Below, in pieces: positions 28,019-38,515 of a DNA stretch of 64,000 bases (position 1 is its first letter; each line of letters starts with the position of its first letter). A model generated the notes under the pieces. It saw only the letters and a list, made by a program, of their open reading frames with translations, did no database searches and was not told the DNA's origin. A program made the position numbers and the translations under genes. The DNA is from Ralstonia sp. SET104 (GTDB lineage: Bacteria; Pseudomonadota; Gammaproteobacteria; Burkholderiales; Burkholderiaceae): assembly GCF_003851545.1 (NCBI RefSeq), contig NZ_BHVX01000009.1, forward strand, positions 118,918-182,917, given 5' to 3'.

Positions 28019-29998
28019 TCAACGCGGCGAGAGCCGCTCCTCCGCCATCTGCAGCCCCTCGGGCGTGCCGCGCAGCACAACGATATCGCCCAGTTCCAGC
28101 ACCGTATCCGGATCAGGATCAAGCGCGCGAATGCCCTGCCGCCGGATTGCCGTGACCGACGTCTTGAACGTCTCCAGCCCCATGGTGCCGAGTTTGTGCC
28201 CAATGGCAGGCGAACCCTTGGCCAGCGGCACAGAGTGCAGGCGCACGGCGTCGCGTTCGAGCATGTCTTCCTCGTCGTCCTGGCCGTGGAAATAGCCGCG
28301 CAGCAGGCTGTAGCGCGCGTCGCGCATTTCCTGCGCGCGTCGCACCACGCGGCGCAGCGGTACGCCCAGCAGCACCAGCGCGTGCGACGCCAGCATCAGG
28401 CTCCCCTCGATGATCTCGGGGACGACCTCGGTGGCGCCGGCTTGCTGCAGACGGTCCAGGTCAGCATCGTCGATGGTGCGCACGATCACGGGCAGGGTCG
28501 GCTCCAGCGCCTGCACGTGGTGCAGCACCTTCAATGCGGAGGCCGTATCGGCATATGTAATGGCAACTGCCGCCGCGCGGTGGATACCAGCGGCCACCAG
28601 CGACTCGCGCCGCGCCGCATCGCCATACACCACGTGTTCGCCGGCGGCTGCGGCATCGCGCACGCGGTCGGGGTCCAGGTCCAGCGCAACGTAACCGATG
28701 CCCTCCTGCTCCACCATGTGCGCCAGGTTCTGGCCGCTCCGCCCGTAGCCGCAGATGATGACGTGGCGCTCAGTCGCGATGCTCTGCGCGGCGATCTTCG
28801 TCATCGCCAGCGATTGCATCAGCCAGTCCGTGCGTGACAGCCGCATGGCGATCACATCGCTGTATTGAATGAGGAACGGCGCCAGCAACATCGACAGCAG
28901 CATCGCCGCCAAAATCGCCTGACTGAGCAGCGGGTCGATCAGCTTCATGCCGTCGATCTGGTTGAGCAGCACGAAGCCGAATTCACCCGCCTGGGCCAGG
29001 CCCAGCGCCGTGCGGATCGCCGCGCCGCCGCCCGAGCCGAAGGCGCGCGCCAGCAGCGCGATCAGCACGAACTTGAACAGCACCGGCCCCAGCACCAGCG
29101 CCAGCACCAGCGCCCAGTGCTCGAAGACCACGCGCGGGTCCAGCAGCATGCCAACGGTCACGAAGAAGAGACCGAGCAGCACGTCGCGGAATGGCTTGAT
29201 GTCTTCTTCCACCTGCAGCTTGTATGGCGTTTCCGACACCAGCATGCCGGCCAGGAACGCGCCCAGCGCCATCGACAGGCCCATCCGCTCCGTTAGCGCC
29301 GCCATGCCCAACGTCACCAGCAGCAGGTTCAGCATGAACAACTCTTGCGAGCGCCGCGCCGCCACCAGGTGGAGCCAGCGCGACAGCAGCTTCTGCCCGA
29401 GAAACAGGATCAGCACCAGCGCGAGTGTGATTTTCAGGGCGGCAATCGACAGCGTCAGCACGAGGTCGGTCGGGTTCTTGCCCAGCGACGGCACCACGAT
29501 CAGCAGCAGCACCACCGCCAGATCCTGGAACAGCAGCACGCTGATGATGTTGCGGCCGTGCTCGGTTTCCAATTGCAGACGCTCGGCCAGCATCTTCGAG
29601 ACGATGGCCGTGGACGACATCGCCAGCGCGCCGCCCAGCGCCAGCGCCGCCTGCCACGACAGCGGATACCAGTGCGACAGCAGCATCGACGTCGGAATCG
29701 TCAGCAGCACGGTCAGCACCACCTGCGACGCGCCCAGCCCCAGCACCAGCCGCCGCATTGAGCGCAGCTTGGAGAGGTTGAACTCCAGCCCGATCGAAAA
29801 CATCAGGAACACCACGCCAAATTCGGCCAGATAGCGCGTCTGGACTGAATCGGACTCCAGCCCCATCGCCTTTGGCCCGATCAGCACGCCGACCACCAGA
29901 TAGGCCAGCATCGGCGGCAATTGCAGCATGCGGAACAGCACCACGCCGATCACGGCGGCGGCCAACAATACGAGGGTGAGTTCCAGCGGCGAATGCAT
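28019..29998 (-). CDS. KefB/KefC-type monovalent cation/proton antiporter
   Basis: A 659-residue CPA2 transporter. Residues 1-380 hold about twelve membrane segments (for example MLAYLVVGVLIGPKAMGL and GVVFLMFSIGLEFNLSKL). Then comes an RCK_N NAD-binding domain starting at HVIICGYGRSGQNL and a C-terminal RCK_C domain from about residue 570. It exchanges K+ or Na+ for protons and is probably gated by ligand binding to the RCK part. The glutathione-gated KefB assignment is only by similarity, and no KefG/KefF partner is adjacent. The ATG at 29998 excludes a spurious 92-residue extension. Confidence 0.9.
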   Translation of the reverse strand: MHSPLELTLVLLAAAVIGVVLFRMLQLPPMLAYLVVGVLIGPKAMGLESDSVQTRYLAEFGVVFLMFSIGLEFNLSKLRSMRRLVLGLGASQVVLTVLLTIPTSMLLSHWYPLSWQAALALGGALAMSSTAIVSKMLAERLQLETEHGRNIISVLLFQDLAVVLLLIVVPSLGKNPTDLVLTLSIAALKITLALVLILFLGQKLLSRWLHLVAARRSQELFMLNLLLVTLGMAALTERMGLSMALGAFLAGMLVSETPYKLQVEEDIKPFRDVLLGLFFVTVGMLLDPRVVFEHWALVLALVLGPVLFKFVLIALLARAFGSGGGAAIRTALGLAQAGEFGFVLLNQIDGMKLIDPLLSQAILAAMLLSMLLAPFLIQYSDVIAMRLSRTDWLMQSLAMTKIAAQSIATERHVIICGYGRSGQNLAHMVEQEGIGYVALDLDPDRVRDAAAAGEHVVYGDAARRESLVAAGIHRAAAVAITYADTASALKVLHHVQALEPTLPVIVRTIDDADLDRLQQAGATEVVPEIIEGSLMLASHALVLLGVPLRRVVRRAQEMRDARYSLLRGYFHGQDDEEDMLERDAVRLHSVPLAKGSPAIGHKLGTMGLETFKTSVTAIRRQGIRALDPDPDTVLELGDIVVLRGTPEGLQMAEERLSPR

Positions 29999-30333
29999 GC
30001 GACGCGAAAAACCAGTCGAAAAAGGGTTGGACAGGAAGGACTGCGCCCGCGCATCAGGGCGGCGCACACGGCCAACATGCTGCAAAAAGCACACAGGCAA
30101 TGCAAGACCGATGCCAGGGTATAAACGAAGAACGTGACACGCGGGGCGCCGCGGCGCAAAAAATGACGGCGTGGCGATGGGAAGAAACGTGGTTTGACGG
30201 GCGAATGCCGCGGCGCAGCAAAACGGAGCGCCCGTCCGCTCCGCCGACTCCCCGCAAACCCAGCCCCGGTGCATGCCAAACCGCGTGGCAGCCGGCCGAA
30301 GGCTGGTGTCAATCGTTGTTATACTTCGCCGCC
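29999..30333. promoter_or_regulatory. Divergent promoter region between the antiporter gene and kdsD (335 bp)
   Basis: No gene recognised on either strand. A candidate -10 element (TTATACTT) lies at about 30319-30326, just before the kdsD start. The other strand must carry the antiporter promoter. Confidence 0.4.
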
Positions 30334-31317
30334 ATGATAGCGAACTTCAATCCGGATCGAGCACTTGCGCTGGCGCAGCAAACCTTCGACATCGAAGCGC
30401 AAGCCGTGCTCGGCCTCAAATCCCAAGTGTCCGCCGACTTTGCGCGCGCGGTCGAAATGGTGCTCGGCTGCACCGGCCGCGTGGTCGTGTCCGGCATGGG
30501 CAAATCCGGCCATGTCGCGCGCAAGATCGCGGCCACGCTGGCCTCGACCGGCACACCGGCCTTCTTCGTGCACCCGGCCGAAGCCAGCCACGGCGACCTC
30601 GGCATGGTCACCCGCGACGACGTCTTCATCGGTTTCTCCAATTCCGGCGAGGTATCGGAGCTGAACGCGATCCTGCCGCTCGTCAAGCGGCTGGGCGCCA
30701 AGCTGATCGCCGTGACGGGCAACCCGACGTCTTCGCTTGGCAAGCATGCCGACGTGGTGCTCAATTCGCACGTCGACGTCGAAGCCTGCCCGCTGAACCT
30801 CGCGCCCACTGCCAGCACCACCGCGCAGATCGCACTGGGCGACGCGCTGGCCGTGGCCGTGCTCGACGCGCGCGGCTTTGGTGCTGAGGACTTTGCCCGC
30901 TCGCACCCCGGCGGCTCGCTCGGCCGCAAGCTGCTCACGCACGTGCGCGACGTCATGCGCGCCGGCGAAGCCGTGCCGCGCGTGAACCAAGACACGCCGC
31001 TGTCGCAAGCGCTGATGGAAATTACCCGCAAGGGCATGGCAATGACTGCCGTGGTGGATGCCGAGGGCCGCGCCGTGGGCGTGTTCACCGACGGTGACCT
31101 GCGCCGCCTGCTCGAAACCCCGCGCGACTGGCGCACCGTGCCCATCCACGAGGTCATGCACAGCAACCCCCGCTCGATCGGCCCTGACCAGCTCGCTGTT
31201 GAAGCCGTCGAAGTGATGGAAACGCACCGTATCAACCAGCTCTTGGTGATCGACAGCGATGGCATGCTAGTCGGCGCGCTGCACATCCACGACCTGACGC
31301 GCGCCAAGGTTATCTGA
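30334..31317 (+). CDS. kdsD: D-arabinose 5-phosphate isomerase
   Basis: A 327-residue enzyme that converts ribulose 5-phosphate to arabinose 5-phosphate, the first committed step of Kdo synthesis for LPS. An N-terminal SIS domain (VVVSGMGKSGHVARKIAATLASTGTPA, then HGDLGM) is followed by a tandem CBS pair (from about residue 210, VRDVMRAGEAVPRV, to the end). It heads the block kdsD-kdsC-lptC-lptA-lptB. The ATG at 30334 is preferred over the long in-frame extension upstream. Confidence 0.96.
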   Translation: MIANFNPDRALALAQQTFDIEAQAVLGLKSQVSADFARAVEMVLGCTGRVVVSGMGKSGHVARKIAATLASTGTPAFFVHPAEASHGDLGMVTRDDVFIGFSNSGEVSELNAILPLVKRLGAKLIAVTGNPTSSLGKHADVVLNSHVDVEACPLNLAPTASTTAQIALGDALAVAVLDARGFGAEDFARSHPGGSLGRKLLTHVRDVMRAGEAVPRVNQDTPLSQALMEITRKGMAMTAVVDAEGRAVGVFTDGDLRRLLETPRDWRTVPIHEVMHSNPRSIGPDQLAVEAVEVMETHRINQLLVIDSDGMLVGALHIHDLTRAKVI

Positions 31318-31333
31318 ACCGCACACACCACAG

Positions 31334-31918
31334 ATGACCGCCTTGGCTGATCCCGTCCACAGCAACATCGACGCACGCTTTCCGCAGGCGATGGAGCGCG
31401 CCGCGCGCATACGCCTGATGGTGTTCGACGTGGATGGCGTACTGACCGACGGCCGCCTGCTGGTGGGCCCCGAGGGCGAGATCAGCAAGGCCTTCGACAC
31501 GCTGGATGGCCACGGCATCAAGCTGCTGGCGCAGGCGGGCATCACGTCGGCCATCATCACCGGGCGGCAATCCGAAATTGTCGCCTGGCGCGCCGGGGAA
31601 CTCGGTATCGAACATCTGTACCAAGGGGTGGCCGACAAGCGTGAGGCGTTTGCCCACCTGCTGGCCGCCACCGAACTGCAGGCCGCCGACGCCGGCTACA
31701 TGGGCGACGACTGGCCCGACCTGCCAGTGCTGACGATGGTGGGCTTTGCCGCCTGCCCCGCCCAGGCCCACGCTGAACTCCGCAGCCGCGCTCACTACGT
31801 CGCCCAGGCAACTGGCGGACGCGGTGCCGTGCGCGAAGTGGCCGACCTGATTCTGAAAGCTCAAGGCGCCTACGACGCCCTGCTCGCACAACTGCTGCAG
31901 GCCGCGCAAACTCTCTGA
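31334..31918 (+). CDS. kdsC: 3-deoxy-D-manno-octulosonate 8-phosphate phosphatase
   Basis: A 194-residue HAD phosphatase that removes phosphate from Kdo-8-P. The nucleophile motif is VFDVDGVLTDG (residues about 30-40), with IITGRQS as motif II and GDDWPDLP as motif IV. It lacks a cap domain, as is usual for KdsC tetramers. It lies 16 bp after kdsD and 4 bp before lptC, so it belongs to the same operon. Confidence 0.96.
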   Translation: MTALADPVHSNIDARFPQAMERAARIRLMVFDVDGVLTDGRLLVGPEGEISKAFDTLDGHGIKLLAQAGITSAIITGRQSEIVAWRAGELGIEHLYQGVADKREAFAHLLAATELQAADAGYMGDDWPDLPVLTMVGFAACPAQAHAELRSRAHYVAQATGGRGAVREVADLILKAQGAYDALLAQLLQAAQTL

Positions 31919-31922
31919 CTCC

Positions 31923-32555
31923 ATGGCCAGCGAACGCTCCCAACGCCTCGTCTCCACCGTGCTGCAGATCATGCTGCGCGGGCTGCCGGTCCTGCTGATG
32001 GCAATCGTCTGCGGCGTCACGTTCCTGCTAGTACAGGTGAACACGCCGCAAACCGACGACACCGCCAACCAGGCCAAACGCCACGTCGCCGACTACACCA
32101 TGGACGGCATCTCGGCCACCGCGCTGGATGAGACCGGCGCGACCAAATACCGCTTCAACGGCGTCCACATGACCCACTATGAGGACGACCGGACCTACGA
32201 CGTTACGTATCCGGCGCTGCGCGTGTATGCGCCCGACCGGCCTCAGGTGACCGCCCGCGCTGATCTGGGCAAGATGAACAGCGACGGCACCATCATCGAC
32301 CTGTACAACAACGCCAAGGTCATCCGCGCGCAAGGGCCCGACGCCCGCCAGGATCCGCTGATGACCGCCGATTCGACATACTTCCAGGTGCTGCTCAACG
32401 ACGATATCGTGCGCACCGACAAACCGGTTGAACTGCGCCGTGGGCCGTCGATCATGAACGCCAACGGCCTCACCTTCAACAACGTGACGCGCCAAGTACA
32501 ATTGCTGGGCAATGTGCGCGGCCGAATCGAAGGGCTGGGGGCACCGAAGCCGTAG
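31923..32555 (+). CDS. lptC: LPS export ABC transporter periplasmic protein LptC
   Basis: A 210-residue inner-membrane-anchored protein with one TM helix (about residues 18-40, MLRGLPVLLMAIVCGVTFLL). A periplasmic beta-jellyroll follows, typified by YTMDGISATALDETGATKYRFNG. It receives LPS from LptBFG and passes it to LptA. Position between kdsC and lptA agrees. Confidence 0.94.
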   Translation: MASERSQRLVSTVLQIMLRGLPVLLMAIVCGVTFLLVQVNTPQTDDTANQAKRHVADYTMDGISATALDETGATKYRFNGVHMTHYEDDRTYDVTYPALRVYAPDRPQVTARADLGKMNSDGTIIDLYNNAKVIRAQGPDARQDPLMTADSTYFQVLLNDDIVRTDKPVELRRGPSIMNANGLTFNNVTRQVQLLGNVRGRIEGLGAPKP

Positions 32556-32626
32556 ACGGTAAACTGCGTTGACTCCCCGACACCTGACCAAGCCCACCGA
32601 CCGCGCCCTTCTCCGACGTGATCCCC

Positions 32627-33214
32627 ATGACTGATTCCCTCCGTGCTGCCGGCTTCGCCATCGTCGCTGCGCTGCTGCTCCCGGCCCTGCCCGCGCACGC
32701 CGAGCGCGCCGACCGCGACAAACCGCTTGTGCTCGAAGCCGACAACGCCAGCTACGACGATCTGAAGCAGGTCTACCACCTGACAGGCAACGTGGTGCTG
32801 ACCAAAGGCACGATGGTGCTGCGCTCCGACCAAGCCGACCTGCGCACCGATCCGGAGGGCTACAACTACGCCGTTGCCACCTCCAAGCCCGGCAATCTGG
32901 CGTTCATTCGCCAGAAGCGTGACAACGTCGACGAGTACATCCAGGGCTGGGGCGAGCGCATCGAATACGACGGCAAGCAGGAGATTTCCAAGCTGATCAC
33001 CCGCGCGCGCATGGAACGCCTGCAAGGCGCAACACAACTCGACGAGATCCGGGGCGCGGTCATCACGTACGACGGCCAGAAGGAGTTCTACACGGCCTCG
33101 GGTGGTGCGGAGAACGCCACCGCCGCCAACCCGTCGGGCCGCGTACGCGCCGTTCTGGCACCGCGCACCAGCACGCCTTCGGCACCGGCATCTGCCCCGG
33201 CTGCCAAGCCCTGA
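32627..33214 (+). CDS. lptA: LPS transport periplasmic protein LptA
   Basis: A 195-residue periplasmic protein with a signal peptide ending at PAHA (about residue 24). The OstA-type jellyroll follows (LVLEADNASYDDLKQVYHL, then GNVVLTKGTMVLRSDQADL). It forms the bridge that carries LPS across the periplasm. An in-frame GTG at 32618 is an alternative start. The C-terminal tail after residue 165 is Ala/Pro/Ser-rich. It lies between lptC and lptB. Confidence 0.94.
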   Translation: MTDSLRAAGFAIVAALLLPALPAHAERADRDKPLVLEADNASYDDLKQVYHLTGNVVLTKGTMVLRSDQADLRTDPEGYNYAVATSKPGNLAFIRQKRDNVDEYIQGWGERIEYDGKQEISKLITRARMERLQGATQLDEIRGAVITYDGQKEFYTASGGAENATAANPSGRVRAVLAPRTSTPSAPASAPAAKP

Positions 33215-33244
33215 TCCGTACCGCCTGTCTTTTCTGTTTCGCTT

Positions 33245-34033
33245 ATGTCCGCCACCACCCTCGCCCCCAAAACCGCAGCGCCGCAGGCCACGACTTCCAG
33301 CACGTTGGTCGTCCGCCATCTGAAGAAGCGCTACGGCACGCGCACGGTGGTCAAAGACGTGTCGCTCGACGTGAAGAGCGGCGAGGTGGTTGGCCTGCTC
33401 GGCCCCAACGGCGCGGGCAAGACGACCTCGTTTTACATGATCGTCGGCCTGGTGGCGCTGGATGCCGGCGACATCGTGCTCGATGGCGAGCACATCAGCC
33501 GACTGCCGATCCACCAGCGCGCGCGCATGGGCCTGTCGTACCTGCCGCAAGAAGCGTCGGTGTTCCGCAAGCTCAACGTGCAGGAAAACATCCGCGCGGT
33601 GCTCGAGCTGCAGGAGCAGCACGGCAAAAAGCTCACGCAAGACGAAGTCAATCGCCGTCTCGACGGCCTGCTCGACGACCTTCAGATTGCCCACCTGCGC
33701 GACAACCCTGCGCTGTCGCTTTCGGGCGGCGAGCGTCGCCGCGTGGAAATCGCCCGCGCATTGGCCTCATCGCCGCGCTTCATCCTGCTCGACGAACCGT
33801 TTGCCGGCGTCGACCCGATCGCCGTGGGCGAAATCCAGCGCATCGTTGGCTTCCTGAAGGACCGCAACATTGGCGTGCTGATTACCGATCACAATGTGCG
33901 CGAAACGCTGGGCATCTGCGACCACGCCTACATCATCAGCGAAGGCACCGTGCTGGCCGCGGGCCGCCCCGAGCAGATCGTCGAAAACGAGGATGTGCGC
34001 AAGGTGTATCTGGGCGATAACTTCCGGATGTAA
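33245..34033 (+). CDS. lptB: LPS export ABC transporter ATP-binding protein LptB
   Basis: A 262-residue ATPase that powers LPS extraction from the inner membrane with LptF and LptG. Walker [10 protein letters not shown] is near residues 53-61, the Q-loop in [12 protein letters not shown], the signature LSGGERRR and Walker [14 protein letters not shown], followed by the switch His in [13 protein letters not shown] roughly 20-residue N-terminal extension (Ala/Thr-rich) precedes the usual start. About 108 bp separate it from rpoN. Confidence 0.96.
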   Translation: MSATTLAPKTAAPQATTSSTLVVRHLKKRYGTRTVVKDVSLDVKSGEVVGLLGPNGAGKTTSFYMIVGLVALDAGDIVLDGEHISRLPIHQRARMGLSYLPQEASVFRKLNVQENIRAVLELQEQHGKKLTQDEVNRRLDGLLDDLQIAHLRDNPALSLSGGERRRVEIARALASSPRFILLDEPFAGVDPIAVGEIQRIVGFLKDRNIGVLITDHNVRETLGICDHAYIISEGTVLAAGRPEQIVENEDVRKVYLGDNFRM

Positions 34034-34141
34034 GTCACGCTGTACGCTTACGCCTTAAGGACGGGCGAAGGTGCGTGGTAAGAGCGCACGTTAAAGCAAA
34101 ATCCGTTCCATCGACTGAGTGTTGGGCATAGAATAGCCCGC

Positions 34142-35641
34142 ATGAAACAGTCGCTCCAGCTCCGCCTCTCTCAGCATCTCGCGCTCACGCCGCAGCTGCA
34201 GCAGTCCATCCGGCTGCTGCAACTATCGACCATCGAACTGCAGCAGGAAGTCGAGCAAGCCCTGACCGAGAACCCGCTGCTGGAGCGGGAAAACGAGTGG
34301 CTCGATACGTCCGCGCGCATCGGTGCGGATGGCTCTGTCAACGCGCTGCAAAGCAACAGCGCCACGCCACTGCCAACCGAATCGCCGCCGCCCTCGCCCA
34401 ACGGCGACGCCTCCGATAACAGCTACGAGAACGGCCACGACAGCGGCGCCGATTTCGACAGCGATTACGGCTCCGACCGCTCCGACTGGAGCCTCGATGA
34501 CTTCGCCCGCAAGCCCCAATCGGACGAAGACGATCGCGCGCCGCTGCAGTTGCGTGAGGCCGAACAGAGCCTGCGCGAATTCCTCATGGAGCAGCTCGCG
34601 CCGCTCAAGCTGTCGATGCGCGACAAGGGCCTCGTCATCTTCCTGATCGAATCGCTCGACGACGAAGGCTATCTCTCCGGCACGCTCGACGAAATCCTCG
34701 CTGACCTGCCTGCCGAACTCGAAGTCGAGCTCGATGAGCTGCAAGCCACGCTGCGCATGCTGCAGAGCTTCGATCCGCCCGGCATCGGTGCACGTTCAGC
34801 GGCCGAATGTCTGTCGTTGCAATTGCATCGACTCGACTCCCCCGCGAAAGCGCTGGCGCTCATCATCGTCAATCAGCACCTCGAACTGCTGGCTGCGCGC
34901 GATTACACGCGCCTGAAGAAGGCGCTGTCCGTCGACGAGCCGGCGCTGAAGGCGGCGCATGAACTCATCCGTTCGTTGGCGCCGTTTCCCGGTCATGCAT
35001 TCGGCCGCGCCGAAGCCGACTTCGTGGTGCCTGACGTGGTCGTCCGCAAGACAAGCGCGGGCTGGATGGCGCAGCTGAACCCCGACGTAATGCCGCGTCT
35101 GCGCATCAACGATATGTATGCACAAATCTTGCGCAGCAGCCGCGGTGAATCGGGCGCCGCCAATCTGCAGCAGAAACTGCAGGAGGCGCGCTGGCTGATC
35201 AAGAACATTCAGCAGCGCTTCGATACGATCCTGCGTGTTTCACAAGCCATTGTCGAGCGTCAAAAGAGCTTCTTCACGCACGGCGAAATCGCCATGCGCC
35301 CCTTGGTTTTGCGGGAAATAGCCGATACACTGGGTCTACACGAGTCCACGATCTCCCGTGTGACAACCAACAAGTACATGGCAACCCCGATGGGGACGTT
35401 CGAGTTGAAGTACTTCTTCGGCAGCCATGTATCGACGGAAACCGGCGGGGCCGCATCATCCACCGCGATACGCGCGCTCATCAAGCAACTTGTAGGAGCC
35501 GAAGACCCGAAGAATCCTCTGTCCGATAGCAGAATTGCCGAGCTGTTAGGCGAACAAGGATTCGTGGTGGCCCGTCGGACGGTGGCCAAATACCGCGAAG
35601 CCCTCAAGATCCCTGCAGTGAATTTGCGCAAGTCTTTATAG
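34142..35641 (+). CDS. rpoN: RNA polymerase sigma-54 factor
   Basis: A 499-residue sigma factor that recognises -24/-12 promoters and needs enhancer-binding ATPases. Region I is the Gln/Leu-rich N-terminus ([23 protein letters not shown]), region II is the acidic linker at about residues 60-140, and the RpoN box [10 protein letters not shown] lies at 477-486. A putative -10 (TAGAAT) lies just before the ATG. The following hpf, ptsN and rapZ genes are its normal companions. Confidence 0.98.
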   Translation: MKQSLQLRLSQHLALTPQLQQSIRLLQLSTIELQQEVEQALTENPLLERENEWLDTSARIGADGSVNALQSNSATPLPTESPPPSPNGDASDNSYENGHDSGADFDSDYGSDRSDWSLDDFARKPQSDEDDRAPLQLREAEQSLREFLMEQLAPLKLSMRDKGLVIFLIESLDDEGYLSGTLDEILADLPAELEVELDELQATLRMLQSFDPPGIGARSAAECLSLQLHRLDSPAKALALIIVNQHLELLAARDYTRLKKALSVDEPALKAAHELIRSLAPFPGHAFGRAEADFVVPDVVVRKTSAGWMAQLNPDVMPRLRINDMYAQILRSSRGESGAANLQQKLQEARWLIKNIQQRFDTILRVSQAIVERQKSFFTHGEIAMRPLVLREIADTLGLHESTISRVTTNKYMATPMGTFELKYFFGSHVSTETGGAASSTAIRALIKQLVGAEDPKNPLSDSRIAELLGEQGFVVARRTVAKYREALKIPAVNLRKSL

Positions 35642-35691
35642 CCGCATCGCGGGCAGTTCCGGTGCGGCTCATCTTGAGAAGGAGAACCGCT

Positions 35692-36045
35692 ATGAACTTC
35701 AAACTCAGTGGACACCACCTGGACATCACGCCCGCACTGCGTGAGTACGTGGAAACGAAACTGGAGCGTGTGATCAGGCACTTCGATCAGGTGATTGGCG
35801 TCAGCGTGTTGCTATCGGTCGATAACCACAAGGAGAAGGATCGGCGTCAGTACGCGGAAATCAACCTGCACCTCAAAGGTAAGGACGTCTTCGTCGAATC
35901 ACACCATGAAGATCTTTATGCGGCCATCGACCTACTCGTCGATAAGCTGGACAGGCAGGTGATCAAGTACAAGGACCGCGTGCAAGGGCACGATCGTGAC
36001 AGCATGAAGCACCAAGCCCTCCAAGCCGTGCAGATGCAGCAATAG
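35692..36045 (+). CDS. hpf: Ribosome hibernation promoting factor (short form)
   Basis: A 117-residue protein of the HPF/YfiA (sigma-54 modulation protein) family. It binds the 30S decoding and tRNA sites in stationary phase. The beta-alpha pattern [24 protein letters not shown] and [21 protein letters not shown] are typical. It lacks the C-terminal dimerisation domain of long HPF. The ATG at 35692 follows AAGGAG, 50 bp after rpoN, and a strong terminator follows. Confidence 0.95.
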   Translation: MNFKLSGHHLDITPALREYVETKLERVIRHFDQVIGVSVLLSVDNHKEKDRRQYAEINLHLKGKDVFVESHHEDLYAAIDLLVDKLDRQVIKYKDRVQGHDRDSMKHQALQAVQMQQ

Positions 36046-36060
36046 CAAAACCGCACCGCG

Positions 36061-36092
36061 AAAACCGCGCCCCGAGTTGGCGCGGTTTTTTT
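36061..36092 (+). terminator. Rho-independent terminator after hpf
   Basis: Perfect 11-bp stem (36061-36071 with 36079-36089) followed by a T-run. Confidence 0.92.
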
Positions 36093-36325
36093 ATGCCGTG
36101 GTGCATTCATGACGAATCCGATTGCAACCGATTTAAGTCAGGCTAAAATCTGACGAAAGTATGAATGCTGGCGTGGCGCGGCTTTTGGCGCGATGCCGGT
36201 AAAAACAGGGTCGATGCCGGGCGCACATTGCCGGCACCGGTCGATCGCAGCCCTTGGGGGATTCGCTTCTCTGCCCTGCGCGGTGCACCGCTGGTGCGCC
36301 GCACAAAGCTGCGCGGCACGTGGTC

Positions 36326-36331
36326 TATAAT
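36326..36331 (+). promoter_or_regulatory. Consensus -10 element upstream of ptsN
   Basis: TATAAT at 36326-36331, 62 bp before the ptsN ATG. A good -35 is not evident at the normal spacing. Confidence 0.45.
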
Positions 36332-36392
36332 GGCCCAATTGTCCGCGCGCCATCTTGGTGCAGAAGGACGCCGCTCATTTCACGCATTGCAC

Positions 36393-36848
36393 ATGAATCG
36401 CTTGGCCAAACTGCTGCCGCCCGGGAACATTGCCCTCGACGTCAGCGTAACCAGCAAAAAGCGGGTATTTGAACAGGCCGGCCTGCTGTTCGAGAACAAC
36501 CACGGAGTGACGCGCGCAGTCGTCACCGATAACCTGTTTGCGCGCGAGTCGCTTGGCTCCACGGGCCTGGGTGCCGGCGTGGCCATCCCGCACGGCCGCA
36601 TCAAGGGGCTCAAGCAACCGCTGGCTGCGTTCATGCGCCTGTCCGAACCGGTGGCGTTCGAGTCACCTGACGGCAAGCCCGTCTCGCTGCTGATCTTCCT
36701 GCTGGTGCCCGAGCAAGCCACCCAGCAGCATCTTGAAATCCTGTCTGAAATCGCCCAGCTGCTGTCCGACCGTGACATGCGCGAAGGCCTCGCCACCCTG
36801 CCGTCGCCCGAGGCGATTCACCAGCTACTGACCGACTGGCGGCCCTGA
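36393..36848 (+). CDS. ptsN: Nitrogen-PTS EIIA component
   Basis: A 151-residue EIIA-Ntr (PtsN). The phosphorylated His67 lies in [13 protein letters not shown]. It receives phosphate through EI-Ntr and NPr and regulates targets such as K+ transport rather than sugar uptake. I chose the ATG at 36393, since upstream in-frame sequence overlaps the promoter-like TATAAT. It is followed 73 bp later by hprK. Confidence 0.95.
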   Translation: MNRLAKLLPPGNIALDVSVTSKKRVFEQAGLLFENNHGVTRAVVTDNLFARESLGSTGLGAGVAIPHGRIKGLKQPLAAFMRLSEPVAFESPDGKPVSLLIFLLVPEQATQQHLEILSEIAQLLSDRDMREGLATLPSPEAIHQLLTDWRP

Positions 36849-36921
36849 TCGCAGCGCAATCGGTGGCACGCGCAACCGATTGCGAACGCGCTGTGCCCCG
36901 TCGGCACCACTGTGCCCTGCT

Positions 36922-37896
36922 ATGGAACTGACCGGCGTCATCGCCCAATCGATCTTCGACGACAACGCAGCTGATCTGAAGCTGTCGTGGGTTGCCGGCC
37001 TGGAGGGCGCTGACCGCGCATTCGACGTGGATTTCGCCAAGGAAGCGACGTCCGCGGCGGACTTGGTCGGGCACTTGAACCTCATCCACCCGAACCGCAT
37101 CCAGGTGCTCGGCAAGCCCGAGATCACCTATTACCAGCGCCTGTCGGAAGAGAACCGCAAGCGCCAGATGGGCGAACTGATTCTGCTGGAGCCGCCGTTT
37201 CTGGTGGTGGCCGATGGCGTGGATCCGCCGCCCGATCTGGAACTGCGCTGCACGCGCTCGTCCACGCCGCTGTTCACCTCGCCGATTTCGTCGGCCGCCG
37301 TGATTGACCATCTGCGCTTGTACCTTTCGCGCATCTCGGCGCCACGCGTGACGATGCACGGGGTGTTTCTCGACATCCTCGGCATGGGCGTGCTGATCAT
37401 GGGCGATTCTGGCCTGGGCAAGAGCGAGCTCGGCCTGGAGTTGATCTCGCGCGGCCACGGCCTGGTTGCCGACGATGCCGTCGACTTCGTGCGGCTGGGG
37501 CCGGACTTCATTGAAGGCCGCTGCCCCCCGCTGCTGCAGAACCTGCTGGAAGTGCGCGGCCTGGGCCTGCTCGACATCAAGACGATCTTCGGTGAGACGG
37601 CGGTGCGCCGGAAGATGAAAATCAAGCTGATCGTCCAGCTCGTGCGCCGTAACGACGGTGAATTCGAACGTCTGCCGCTCGATTCGCAATATCTCGATGT
37701 GCTCGGCTTGCCGATCCACATGGTGAAAATTCAGGTGGCAGCCGGTCGCAACCTGGCCGTGCTGGTCGAGGCCGCCGTGCGCAACACCATCCTGCGCTTA
37801 CGTGGCATTGACACGCTTCGCGACTTCATGGACCGCCAGCGCGCCGCCATGCAGGCGGAAGCCGCTGCGCATTCGCCCCAAGGACGTCTGCTTTAA
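36922..37896 (+). CDS. hprK: HPr kinase/phosphorylase
   Basis: A 324-residue bifunctional enzyme that phosphorylates and dephosphorylates the regulatory Ser of HPr-type proteins. The C-terminal kinase domain has Walker [10 protein letters not shown] at 161-169, then [21 protein letters not shown] and the HprK signature region around [16 protein letters not shown]. In proteobacteria it accompanies the incomplete, regulatory PTS encoded by ptsN and rapZ-linked genes, as here. Confidence 0.96.
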   Translation: MELTGVIAQSIFDDNAADLKLSWVAGLEGADRAFDVDFAKEATSAADLVGHLNLIHPNRIQVLGKPEITYYQRLSEENRKRQMGELILLEPPFLVVADGVDPPPDLELRCTRSSTPLFTSPISSAAVIDHLRLYLSRISAPRVTMHGVFLDILGMGVLIMGDSGLGKSELGLELISRGHGLVADDAVDFVRLGPDFIEGRCPPLLQNLLEVRGLGLLDIKTIFGETAVRRKMKIKLIVQLVRRNDGEFERLPLDSQYLDVLGLPIHMVKIQVAAGRNLAVLVEAAVRNTILRLRGIDTLRDFMDRQRAAMQAEAAAHSPQGRLL

Positions 37897-38084
37897 CAAA
37901 GCCGCTACAAAGTTTCGCGATCAGACCGGTTTTACCCTAATTTTCGTTACGAAACGTCAACCCGACATACGGCCTCTCCGTTGTGGGAGGGAATGCGCCG
38001 AGCATGCACGCGGCGGCGTTCATCGCGAGCGTGGCGGCTTGTCCCGCCCGCTCTTCTGACGGTACCCAAGGAGAGAACACGACG

Positions 38085-38423
38085 ATGAAACAACTGATTG
38101 CCGCTTGCGCCCTGGCGCTCCCGTTCCTGGCTGGCCAGGCTTTCGCCCAAGGCAGCGCGCCGGCGGCCCCCGCCGCTGCAGCCGCCGCCCCGGCCGCCAA
38201 GAATTCGCAGCAAGACAAAATGAAGCAATGCAACATGGACGCCGCCGGCAAGAAAGGCGACGAGCGCAAGGCGTTCATGAAAGGCTGCCTGTCGGACAAG
38301 CCGGCTGCTGCGGCCAAGCCGATGACGCAGCAGGAAAAGATGGCAGCCTGCTCCAAGGCCAACAAGGGCAAGAAGGGCGACGAGTACAAGAACGCCCAGA
38401 AAGAATGCCTCTCGAAGGGCTGA
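38085..38423 (+). CDS. PsiF repeat family exported protein
   Basis: A 112-residue periplasmic protein with a signal peptide ending at QAFAQ (about residue 19), an Ala/Pro-rich spacer, and two PsiF repeats: QDKMKQCNMDAAGKKGDERK with a following GCLS, and QEKMAACSKANKGKKGDEYK with a following ECLSKG. Each has a Cys pair. The family is named after a phosphate-starvation-inducible E. coli gene; its function is unknown. Shine-Dalgarno AAGGAGAG precedes the ATG at 38085. Confidence 0.88.
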   Translation: MKQLIAACALALPFLAGQAFAQGSAPAAPAAAAAAPAAKNSQQDKMKQCNMDAAGKKGDERKAFMKGCLSDKPAAAAKPMTQQEKMAACSKANKGKKGDEYKNAQKECLSKG

Positions 38424-38443
38424 GCACCCGTTAGCCCTCCCTC

Positions 38444-38474
38444 AAAAAGGCGGCCGGATCGGTCGCCTTTTTTG
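38444..38474 (+). terminator. Rho-independent terminator after the PsiF-type gene
   Basis: AAAAAGGCG pairs with CGCCTTTTT around a short loop (left arm from 38444, right arm about 38465-38473), ending in a T-run. Confidence 0.85.
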
Positions 38475-38475
38475 C

Positions 38476-38491
38476 TGGTCGCGGCTTTGCA
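38476..38491 (+). promoter_or_regulatory. Possible sigma-54 promoter for rapZ
   Basis: TGGTCGCGGCTTTGCA has the invariant GG and GC ten bases apart (GG-N10-GC) and a perfect -12 half TTGCA, but the -24 half is weak. It lies 25 bp before the rapZ ATG and just after a terminator. Confidence 0.3.
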
Positions 38492-38515
38492 ACGCAGGGA
38501 TGCTATCCTCGCAAA

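Noticed and set aside
28196..29834. Long plus-strand ORFs across the antiporter gene
   Set aside because: Composition and membrane-segment pattern show that the minus-strand antiporter is the real gene.
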